Of a DNA stretch of 7,155 bases, positions 1-6,345 are shown one piece after another. Numbering within the stretch: position 1 is the first letter of the stretch; each line of letters starts with the position of its first letter. The stretch is from a bacterium (GTDB lineage Bacteria; Auribacterota; UBA3054): the NCBI GenBank assembly GCA_017444325.1, contig JAFSWV010000161.1, positions 1-7,155 on the forward strand. Reading direction: 5' to 3'. The notes under the pieces were generated by a model that was not told the origin of the DNA, ran no database searches, and was given only the letters and a program-made list of their open reading frames with translations. Both the position numbers and the translations under genes were made by a program.

Positions 1-30
1 CCGCACAGCAGCTGAAAGCAATTATCTTTT

Positions 31-1719
31 TTATTGAACTAAGACGACACGGAATCCTACGTTCTCGCTGTCGTAGTCGGGTTCGCCGATACTACGCAAA
101 GCAGAGCGGCAGCTGAGTGCGCCGTTTTCCCAGCAACCACCCCGAAGAACACGCTCATCCCCTTCAGTATTGCCCTTCGGGTCGGTGACGGGATCGTTGC
201 CTAGGTTATGTTGATACCTATCCAGACACCATTCCCCAACATTACCGTGCATATCGTACAATCCCCAGGCGTTGGGAAGATATGAACCGACAGCAGTGTG
301 TTCACCGTATCCGCCCTTTTCATCATCTCTATTGTATTCATATCGGCCGACCTCAGCCATTTCCGCACATTCATTCTTGTCTGATAGATTCTTTCCGCTG
401 TTCAAAGCCGTTATCGTGCGTGCCCTGCAAGCGAATTCCCATTGCGCTTCAGTGGGAAGATCAAAAGTCATATGAGTTTTGGCGCGAAGCACGCCGAAGA
501 AAGAATTATCATCCACTTCGTTACTTTGTGGCCAGCCTGCACCTTTGTTGACTCCGCGAATCATGTTATAGGAAACCCATTCCACCGGTCTTGCATCGCC
601 ATTATAATATGATGGATTACGTCCCATAATTAGTTCGTACTGTTCCTGGGTAGTTTCAAAGACGCCAATATAATAGGCATTGGTGAGCGTAACCTCATGC
701 GAAGTTTCGTTGTCTGATCTTCCCAGCTCGTCCTCAGGACTGCCCATGGTGAAAGTGCCTGGCTCTATTTTCCTCAAGACCATCTTTTTGGTCTTGTATT
801 CTTCAGTCCATCCGCCTTCCGGAACATCATCGAGATAGCTTATTGCAAAGTAAGTTGCATTTTTCCCGACTGAGAGATCGATTACCATATAGGTGTTGCT
901 GCCAGGCTGCGGTTTTTCACTAGCCGTTACTTTCACCAGCATGTCGTCGCAGCAAGTTTCATAAAAGCTCTCGTCCGGAGTCCAGATGGTTTTGAATTCG
1001 CCGGTACCGGCAACGGTGCCATTTGCTCCATCTCTGCTTATCGTGCCTTTTTCCGCAAGGTCAAATGTAGTTTCTCCATTATCAAGTGATCCATAAAACT
1101 TGACATTGAAAACAGGATTCGTGCTGTTGGAAGTCAGGGTGTAGTTGATAATGACGCTTCTGTCAAAGGGCCACATCTGCAAGCAATTGACATTGCTGAC
1201 GCAACTGTCCGCTTGGGCGCTGAAAGCGCTTAAGGCAACGATTGCCAAAACCGCAAGCAAACTTTTTGTCCTTTTGCGAAAGGCCAGCGCCCAAATCAAA
1301 GCAATGACCATCACTCCGAATGGTTCCGGCAGGATCGTTACTGTTCTCGTAAGAACTTTTGAATCAGTATCGCTTGTTACTGTTTCAGTAAGGAGATAAG
1401 TGTCGTCAGTTGGAAAATCCTTAAAGTCTTCGTCTGTGTAGTCCCAAGTTTCCGTTCCTTCCACGGCAGTCTCGGAATAATCGGCGAAAATGCTAGCCGA
1501 TATTTCCGGGTTCGTGGTGTCTTCAACGTTTATGGTAAGAGACTTCGGTTCGCCTTCCGTTAACGCGCTGCTGTAGGCCAAAGAATCGGTCGGTTTCAAA
1601 AGGATCGCTTCCTTCGTGATCTCGCTTCCGTCAAAACAGAAACCGGTTGACCAGCATTCATCGCAGAATGCAGAAACACAAAGGAGTGCGGAGACAGCGA
1701 TAAGAAGGAAATTTTTCAT
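31..1719 (-). CDS. Chimeric exported protein: PEP-CTERM-type segment + Ig-like region + SUMF1 domain
   Basis: 562 residues. A signal peptide (1-19) leads into a short acidic, Thr/Glu-rich region (20-128). Next is LPEPFG (130-135), a hydrophobic stretch (136-147) and a basic cluster RKRTK (148-152), the form of a C-terminal exosortase (PEP-CTERM) signal. Here it is internal and followed at once by a second signal-peptide-like segment (153-170, ending SAFSAQA). Residues 171-312 resemble the Ig-like region that precedes SUMF1 domains in secreted proteins of Lentisphaerota-type bacteria. The SUMF1 (FGE-sulfatase) domain spans about 313-562: GTFTMGSPEDELGR, LPTEAQWEFACRA, WGLYDMHGNVGEWC, RVLRGGCW and a final GFRVVLV. 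In human FGE the active-site cysteines are C336 and C341; counted from the shared GG these fall on Asn532 and Cys537, so one is missing and enzyme activity is unlikely. A binding or surface role is more plausible. The gene is AT-richer than its neighbours and sits 21 bases after nth. Confidence 0.88.
   Translation of the reverse strand: MKNFLLIAVSALLCVSAFCDECWSTGFCFDGSEITKEAILLKPTDSLAYSSALTEGEPKSLTINVEDTTNPEISASIFADYSETAVEGTETWDYTDEDFKDFPTDDTYLLTETVTSDTDSKVLTRTVTILPEPFGVMVIALIWALAFRKRTKSLLAVLAIVALSAFSAQADSCVSNVNCLQMWPFDRSVIINYTLTSNSTNPVFNVKFYGSLDNGETTFDLAEKGTISRDGANGTVAGTGEFKTIWTPDESFYETCCDDMLVKVTASEKPQPGSNTYMVIDLSVGKNATYFAISYLDDVPEGGWTEEYKTKKMVLRKIEPGTFTMGSPEDELGRSDNETSHEVTLTNAYYIGVFETTQEQYELIMGRNPSYYNGDARPVEWVSYNMIRGVNKGAGWPQSNEVDDNSFFGVLRAKTHMTFDLPTEAQWEFACRARTITALNSGKNLSDKNECAEMAEVGRYEYNRDDEKGGYGEHTAVGSYLPNAWGLYDMHGNVGEWCLDRYQHNLGNDPVTDPKGNTEGDERVLRGGCWENGALSCRSALRSIGEPDYDSENVGFRVVLVQ
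1210..1329 (-). other. Internal PEP-type sorting signal abutting a second signal peptide
   Basis: These codons cover residues 131-170 of the SUMF1-domain protein. First comes PEP plus a 14-residue hydrophobic run and RKRTK, normally the extreme C terminus of an exosortase substrate. Then a 17-residue hydrophobic run ends in AQA, normally an N-terminal export signal. The basic cluster serves both. If left uncut, the pair could form a membrane hairpin with its basic loop in the cytoplasm and both flanking domains outside, which fits the positive-inside rule. Confidence 0.65.
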
Positions 1720-1727
1720 TTATTTAT

Positions 1728-1733
1728 CTCCTA
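1728..1733 (-). promoter_or_regulatory. Strong Shine-Dalgarno of the SUMF1-domain gene
   Basis: TAGGAG on the minus strand, 8 bases before the ATG at 1719, lies in the 21-base gap after the nth stop. It is the only well-formed, well-spaced ribosome site before a gene's first ATG in the window, and it fixes the start of the last gene. It suggests this gene is translated independently, unlike the coupled genes upstream. Confidence 0.8.
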
Positions 1734-1740
1734 AAATTTA

Positions 1741-2373
1741 TCAAACGCCCTTGCTGGGACAAAAGGTTTTTAAGGGACAGTCGGCGCATTTGGGATTTCT
1801 GGCCTGGCAGATCGCGCGGCCGTGCGCAATAAGCTGGTGGCTGAAGTCTGTCCACTCTTCCTGAGGGACGATTTTCATCAGGTCTTTTTCTATCTTTTCC
1901 GGCTCGGTGTTTTTGCTGAGGCCAAGGCGGTTTGAAAGCCTTGAGACGTGCGTATCGACTACAATGCCGTCGTTGATGCCGTACCCTGTGCCTAAGACGA
2001 CGTTGGCGGTCTTTCTGGCCACTCCCGGAAGCTTTGTGAGCTCCTCCATGGTTTTCGGCACGCGTCCCTTGAAATCTTCCGCGATTATTTTCGAGGCGGC
2101 TATGATGCTTTTGGCTTTGTTTTTATAAAAGCCGCAGGAGCGGATCAGCTTTTCAACGTCTTCCTGTTTGGCATCGCCTAAGGCTTTGGGCGTGGGGTAA
2201 GCTTTGAAAAGATTTGGCGTCGTCAGGTTGACTCTTTCATCGGTGCACTGGGCGGAAAGGATCGTGGCAACCATGAGTTGCCAAACAGATCTGTGTTTGA
2301 GGGAGCAGCCCGCTTTGGGATAAGCGGCTTTTACAGCTTTGATGACGCTTGCTTTTCTTTCCTTTTCCGTCAT
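1741..2373 (-). CDS. nth: Endonuclease III (DNA glycosylase/AP lyase)
   Basis: 210 residues, almost the length of E. coli Nth (211). It removes oxidised pyrimidines from DNA and cuts the abasic site by beta-elimination in base excision repair, in the cytoplasm. The HhH-GPD fold is evident: LLSAQ-type motif as ILSAQCTD (38-45), helix-hairpin-helix LPGVARKTANVVL (115-127) with catalytic Lys121, and catalytic Asp140 in VVDTHVSRL. The C-terminal 4Fe-4S motif is complete as Cys189-x6-Cys196-x2-Cys199-x5-Cys205. MutY is less likely because there is no C-terminal NUDIX-like domain and the Lys/Asp pair is that of a bifunctional Nth. The start overlaps the upstream stop by ATGA and has no recognisable Shine-Dalgarno, so translation probably depends on ribosomes finishing the exported-protein gene. 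Finding a housekeeping repair gene at the end of a sensor operon is unusual. Confidence 0.97.
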   Translation of the reverse strand: MTEKERKASVIKAVKAAYPKAGCSLKHRSVWQLMVATILSAQCTDERVNLTTPNLFKAYPTPKALGDAKQEDVEKLIRSCGFYKNKAKSIIAASKIIAEDFKGRVPKTMEELTKLPGVARKTANVVLGTGYGINDGIVVDTHVSRLSNRLGLSKNTEPEKIEKDLMKIVPQEEWTDFSHQLIAHGRAICQARNPKCADCPLKTFCPSKGV

Positions 2374-3518
2374 TTGATGAGCAGAGCTTCTTTGGCAGTC
2401 TCAGCGAGCGTTTTGTTCTCGCCTTTGACAAGCTTTTTAAGGATGTCTTTGGATCCGGCGGAGGCGTCGTAGCCGAGGCGGTAGATGGCGAACTGCGCCA
2501 AGTTCATGTCCTTGTTGCGGCCGGAAAAGACCGCCATAAGATTCTTGAAAAGACCTTCCCTTATCATGGCGTCCACGACCGCTTCCTTGGCGGTGAAGGA
2601 TTTGCTGACCAGGGATTTTTCATAAAGCTGGCCTTTCTCCTTGATCGGGATGTCGAGGCGGGAGACGAGAAGAATGAGATGCGCTTCGCCGGAAATGTTG
2701 CGGATGCTGAATTCCGGTTCGCCTTTCAAGTTCTTGGGAGCTTTGTCAACCGTTTTGTTTTTGGTCATGGCGTACGCTCTCTTGTAGAACTCGAATTTCT
2801 CTTCGTCCGTAATGTCAAGATTGTAAACAGCCCGGAAGACCGCCTTCTCCCAATAACGGGCGTCGTTGGTGCCCAGCATCTGGTTTAAGAGCGGCAGGGC
2901 GTCCTTGGAGCCCGACATCTCGAGAAGACAGATCGCTTCCAGCATCCTTCTTAAGTCCTCGAAGCGAATGCCCTCGCCGTTGAGATCCGGGCAGTTCTTG
3001 ATGATGAAGTCCGTGCCGGGAATGAATTTTTTCATCAAGTAAACTTCCGTGTCGCTGGAAGCGGGCTTGATGGAGCCTATGAGTCCGGGAACGCCTTTTT
3101 TCAGAAAGCTTATGAGCGCATTGCTCTTGGCCTGCAAGAAAGCCATGCCAAGAGGACGCGAGATCTCGGAATGTTCTTTCAGCATCTGGGCGCCGGGAGG
3201 GAAAGTGGAACCGATCCTGGCGACGGAATAGAGGATGTAAGCCCTGGCTATATAGATGTCATCCCTGGTTGTGCTGCTGGTGTAGGGGTTCGGCTCAACT
3301 TGGCATTTCCCCCACATGAGACTGAGTGCGTTAAGGCTTTCCATGCAGGGATACTTGCCAAGCTCGAAGGCCAGCCTTGGGAAGTAGTACGGCTCGGAAA
3401 CTTCCACCACGTTGGTGGCGATCTCCCTAATATGCTTCACTTCCGCACCGGTGGCGGCCTTGCAATTGAAAGCGCAGACTAAAAGAAGAAGGATCAGTAC
3501 AAATCTTGGCATTTTCAT
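2370..3518 (-). CDS. Exported helical protein of unknown function (HEAT-like stretches)
   Basis: 382 residues from the ATG at 3518, or 380 from the ATG at 3512, which has the better-spaced GAGG. The N terminus is a clear signal peptide (basic start, LILLLLVCAF core, probable cleavage around KAATGA, residues 20-25). Cysteines at 15 and 19 do not sit in a good lipobox, so a soluble periplasmic or surface protein is more likely than a lipoprotein. The mature part is strongly helical. Stretches near 190-234 (LEAICLLEMSGSKDALPLL and following) and 340-381 look like HEAT/ARM-type helical pairs, a scaffold often used for protein binding; this is a visual impression, not a family hit. No catalytic motif is seen. 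It overlaps the regulator by ATGA upstream and nth by ATGA downstream. Position suggests a partner or output of the two-component system, but this is inference. Confidence 0.85.
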   Translation of the reverse strand: MKMPRFVLILLLLVCAFNCKAATGAEVKHIREIATNVVEVSEPYYFPRLAFELGKYPCMESLNALSLMWGKCQVEPNPYTSSTTRDDIYIARAYILYSVARIGSTFPPGAQMLKEHSEISRPLGMAFLQAKSNALISFLKKGVPGLIGSIKPASSDTEVYLMKKFIPGTDFIIKNCPDLNGEGIRFEDLRRMLEAICLLEMSGSKDALPLLNQMLGTNDARYWEKAVFRAVYNLDITDEEKFEFYKRAYAMTKNKTVDKAPKNLKGEPEFSIRNISGEAHLILLVSRLDIPIKEKGQLYEKSLVSKSFTAKEAVVDAMIREGLFKNLMAVFSGRNKDMNLAQFAIYRLGYDASAGSKDILKKLVKGENKTLAETAKEALLIK

Positions 3519-4846
3519 TCCTCACTTATATTGTAGCGTTGCATTTTGCTGGAAAGCGTTTTGCGGTTTATGCCGAGTTTTTCCGCGGCCAGGCTCTTGT
3601 TGCCGCCGCAGGACCTCAATGCTGTCAGTATGGCGCTGCGCTCCGCCTGCTCCATGATGTTAAGTTCCCCAGCAGGCGCTGAGGAGGACTGCTTTATGCT
3701 GTTGGGCAGGGATTCAAGGGTTATGTCGTCTCCCAAGGAAAGAATGACGGCCCTCTCGATACAGTTGGAAAGTTCCCTGACGTTCCCGGGCCAATCGTAG
3801 GCGACAAGCTTGTCCATCGCTTCCTGAGCGATGCGTTTCATGTGCTTGCGGTTTTTCTCGGAGTGCTTTTTCAAGAAATAGTTCGCCAGGGCCGGAATGT
3901 CCTCCCTTCTTTCCCTGAGGGGCGGAATGCGCATCGGCACGACGGAGAGGCGGTAGTAAAGATCCTCGCGGAATCTTCCGGCGGCGACCGCGGCTTCAAG
4001 GTCCTTGTTGGTGGCGGCAATGACGCGGCAGTCCGTTTTGATAGTCTGCGTTCCGCCTAACCGCTCGAAAGTCCCCTGCTGCAGAGCTCTCAGGATCTTG
4101 GCCTGCGTTTCCAGCGCCATGTCCCCTATCTCGTCCAGGAAGATCGTGCCGGTGTCCGCCAATTCGAAACGGCCCTTTCTCTGGGCGACCGCGCCGGTGA
4201 AGGCGCCCTTCTCATGACCGAAGAGTTCGGACTCTAGAAGCTGGTCGTGCAGGGCGGCGCAGTTCACTTTTACGAAAGGCTTGTCGCTCCTGGCGCTTTT
4301 TTCCTGGATGAAATTCGCCAAGACTTCCTTGCCAGTGCCGCTCTCGCCGGTCAGAAGAACGCTCGCCTCGCTGCGCGCGACTTTTTCCGCAAGCGCGAAA
4401 ATATCCTTCATTACCGGGCTCTCGGCTATATAGTCTTCCGAAGCGATCAGGGATTGCTTATCCGGTTCGTCCTGTTTCTGGAGGCCAACCTTTATCGTTT
4501 TCAAAAGCACGCTCATATCAAGCGGCTTCAGTATGTAATCGTAAGCTCCTGATTTTACGGTCTGCACAGCGTTCTCGATGGTTCCGTAGGCAGTCATGAT
4601 GAGTATCGGCACGCGCTGATCTATCTTCCTTATTTCCCTGACGGCCGTGAGGCCGTCCATCTCAGGCATACGCATGTCCATAAGCACAAGGTCGGGGTGC
4701 TGAGTTTTCACGCATTTGACCGCTTCGCTTCCGTTTGTCACTTCCATGACGGAGTAGCCGGCATGCTCGAGGTTCGCCCTCAGCATATCGCGGTGCGCCC
4801 TGTCGTCATCGGCGACCAGTATCCAAGTTTCGTGAGTCTTGATCAT
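3515..4846 (-). CDS. Sigma-54-dependent response regulator (NtrC/AtoC/ZraR family)
   Basis: 443 residues with the standard three-part build. The receiver domain (about 7-120) has the acidic pocket Asp13-Asp15, phospho-acceptor Asp57 (LVLMDMRMPEMDG), Thr85 and Lys107. The AAA+ domain (about 139-372) has Walker A GESGTGKE (167-174), the sigma-54 contact loop GAFTGA (214-219), Walker B IFLDEIGD (235-242), candidate arginine fingers in RFREDLYYRL (291-300) and the WPGNVREL sensor-II motif (352-359). A Fis-type helix-turn-helix closes the protein (about 397-440). It should hexamerise after phosphorylation and drive ATP-dependent open-complex formation by RpoN RNA polymerase; rpoN must be elsewhere in the genome. 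All key residues are intact. The start overlaps the kinase stop (ATGA) and its own stop overlaps the next gene's first ATG the same way. Its targets are unknown and no sigma-54 promoter was found in this window. Confidence 0.96.
   Translation of the reverse strand: MIKTHETWILVADDDRAHRDMLRANLEHAGYSVMEVTNGSEAVKCVKTQHPDLVLMDMRMPEMDGLTAVREIRKIDQRVPILIMTAYGTIENAVQTVKSGAYDYILKPLDMSVLLKTIKVGLQKQDEPDKQSLIASEDYIAESPVMKDIFALAEKVARSEASVLLTGESGTGKEVLANFIQEKSARSDKPFVKVNCAALHDQLLESELFGHEKGAFTGAVAQRKGRFELADTGTIFLDEIGDMALETQAKILRALQQGTFERLGGTQTIKTDCRVIAATNKDLEAAVAAGRFREDLYYRLSVVPMRIPPLRERREDIPALANYFLKKHSEKNRKHMKRIAQEAMDKLVAYDWPGNVRELSNCIERAVILSLGDDITLESLPNSIKQSSSAPAGELNIMEQAERSAILTALRSCGGNKSLAAEKLGINRKTLSSKMQRYNISEE
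3519..3523 (-). promoter_or_regulatory. Shine-Dalgarno that favours the second ATG of the exported helical protein
   Basis: GAGGA on the minus strand lies within the last two sense codons of the response regulator. It ends directly against the ATG at 3518, which is too close for normal initiation. The next in-frame ATG, two codons later at 3512, is 7 bases from the end of GAGG, a normal spacing. The real start may therefore be 3512, just after the regulator's TGA. Confidence 0.5.
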
Positions 4847-6342
4847 TTATCAAAGGAATCCGCATCGGGAAGCAGTATCTCGAAGATCGCTCCTCCAGTG
4901 GCGGCGTTGCGGGCGGTGATAGTGCCCTTGTGTTCGGTGACGGCTTTCTCAACGCTGGCCAACCCTAAGCCTGAGCCTTCCGCCTTCGACGTTATGAAGG
5001 GATCGAAAATATGTTCCATAAGATCGGGCTTGATGCCGGAGCCGGAATCCTGGAAAGCCACAGAAAGGAAAGTTCCGCTTCTTCTGCAGCGTATCCTCAA
5101 TTCCCCGCCGTAAGGCATGGCGTCGTAAGCGTTGACGCAAAGGTTCAAAGCGGCCCGCATGAAAACGGCCTCATCCAGCATGATGTCGGGAAGGTCAGAT
5201 CCGAGGTCAATGACAAGGTCAACGCCTCTCGACTGGGCGTCGGAATCCTCCATGGCTACCAGCTGATCGAGGAACTCCTTGATCTGGCAGCGCCTCAGAT
5301 TCAGCGTATCCGGCTTGGCGAAATTCAGAATGCCGGTGATACGGTTGTTCAGACGGTCTATTTCCCTAAGCATCACGTCGGAGTGTTTGGAATAGACCTC
5401 GTCTTTCGTTTCTTCCGCGTGCTTTTTGAAAAGTTCTATGAAACCCCTGATCGAGCTCAGAGGATTCCTAAGATCGTGAGCGATGGCAGCCGCAGCCCGG
5501 CCGATGGTGACAAGCCTGTCGTTGAAGATCTTTTCCGACTGCAAGGCGGCGTTCTGCTCCTCGGCTATCCTAAGCGAACGCTCCACGCTACGCTTCTCCC
5601 TGGTAAAGCTGACGATAAAAATAAGAAAAAACGTTATGACCGCGAAGATCGCCAGGAATATGAGACCATGAACTCTTCTGGGGTTTACGAAAGCAGAGTA
5701 AGTTTCCGTAGGAATGCCTAAGATGGCCAGCGGAAGATCATCGCCATCCATGTTCATAAGTTCGAAATGGCAGGAGCTGCCGGTCAAAAGGCGGCAGAAA
5801 TAACGGATGTCAGCCCTGCGGCGATTCTGGACGTCGCTGTTCTCATCGGAAGCATTGGAATAGCTGTTGACGCCGGGAACTCTTCGCGTTCCGGAATTGA
5901 GGTAATACGTGAAGACCGGCGTGCAAAAAAGCACATATTTCCCGTCGTTGCTGGTAAAATGGAAAGCCCTGAAGCCGTTTGTCGGAACGCTCCTGTCTTT
6001 GAGCTCGGCAAGATAATGCATCGGAAGCTCTTTCATTCCGGCGTTGAAGACCTGCATGTTCGGCATCAGAAAAGAATAGATGCTGGCAGAGGAATTGCGG
6101 CAGACATACATGGTCGCATTGGTAAAATCGTCCAGCGACATGTCTCTGAAACGCCCTCTGCCAACCCAGGAATGGAAGCTCGTCAGAAGCGTGTTGCCTT
6201 CCCTTATGGCAGTCATCCTCGCGTATTCCGTGAAGAGCGCATGGTCGCGGTAGGAGTACGAAAAGGCAACAGCCACGATCAGCACCGCCAGAAAAAGCGA
6301 TGAAAAAAGCGGCAGCCTTCTCACTAAACGGGGATTGGTCAT
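4843..6342 (-). CDS. Membrane sensor histidine kinase (HisKA, NtrB/ZraS/AtoS-like)
   Basis: 499 residues. A transmembrane helix (about 10-30) and a second (about 224-246) bracket a ~190-residue extracytoplasmic region that I do not recognise; it has four cysteines (C81, C140, C183, C191). After TM2 comes a short charged helix, probably a signalling coiled coil, with no obvious PAS domain. The catalytic core is complete: H box AIAHDLRNPLSSIRG with phospho-acceptor His289; N box with Asn400/Asn404 (NLCVNAYDAMP); G1 box DSGSG at 432-436; F box IFDPF at 445-449; G2 box GSGLGL at 456-461. It should autophosphorylate on His289 and pass the phosphate to the regulator encoded directly downstream, whose ATG overlaps this stop codon by 4 bases (ATGA). 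The start lies 3 bases after the upstream stop without a good Shine-Dalgarno, so coupled translation is likely. The family resembles kinases paired with sigma-54 activators. The ligand is unknown; the kinase assignment is firm. Confidence 0.95.
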   Translation of the reverse strand: MTNPRLVRRLPLFSSLFLAVLIVAVAFSYSYRDHALFTEYARMTAIREGNTLLTSFHSWVGRGRFRDMSLDDFTNATMYVCRNSSASIYSFLMPNMQVFNAGMKELPMHYLAELKDRSVPTNGFRAFHFTSNDGKYVLFCTPVFTYYLNSGTRRVPGVNSYSNASDENSDVQNRRRADIRYFCRLLTGSSCHFELMNMDGDDLPLAILGIPTETYSAFVNPRRVHGLIFLAIFAVITFFLIFIVSFTREKRSVERSLRIAEEQNAALQSEKIFNDRLVTIGRAAAAIAHDLRNPLSSIRGFIELFKKHAEETKDEVYSKHSDVMLREIDRLNNRITGILNFAKPDTLNLRRCQIKEFLDQLVAMEDSDAQSRGVDLVIDLGSDLPDIMLDEAVFMRAALNLCVNAYDAMPYGGELRIRCRRSGTFLSVAFQDSGSGIKPDLMEHIFDPFITSKAEGSGLGLASVEKAVTEHKGTITARNAATGGAIFEILLPDADSFDK

Positions 6343-6345
6343 AAT

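Noticed and set aside
1..30. Terminator after the last gene
   Set aside because: Only 30 bases are visible after the stop; CAGCTG is a short palindrome without a stable stem followed by a T-run in the direction of transcription.
31..781. SUMF1/C-lectin-fold domain as a diversity-generating-retroelement target
   Set aside because: There is no reverse transcriptase, template repeat or variable-repeat pair in the window.
1309..1311. Met137 as start of a separate Ig/SUMF1 gene
   Set aside because: The GGAG before it is only 2 bases away, and starting there would keep the PEP-type helix as an odd long signal peptide. Possible as a remnant of a former gene start but not supported as the main start.
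1733..1761. TTGTCC, 16 bases, TAAATT as a possible sigma-70 promoter before the SUMF1-domain gene
   Set aside because: Each box matches only four of six, and the transcript would start at or inside the Shine-Dalgarno, leaving no leader.
2265..2283. Perfect 7-base inverted repeat TGGCAAC / GTTGCCA with a 5-base loop
   Set aside because: It lies in the conserved WQLMVAT stretch of nth, has no T-run after it, and is probably chance within coding constraints.
3133..3150. TGGCATG...TTGCA on the minus strand, resembling a sigma-54 promoter
   Set aside because: GG and GC are two bases too far apart, and the site lies in the middle of a gene with no gene start nearby.
5011..5721. 236-codon open frame on the plus strand opposite the histidine kinase, with similar ones at 5767-6303 and 2349-2888
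   Set aside because: They lie wholly antisense to well-supported genes, and the translations show no domain or signal peptide. They are expected by-products of GC-rich codon use on the other strand.
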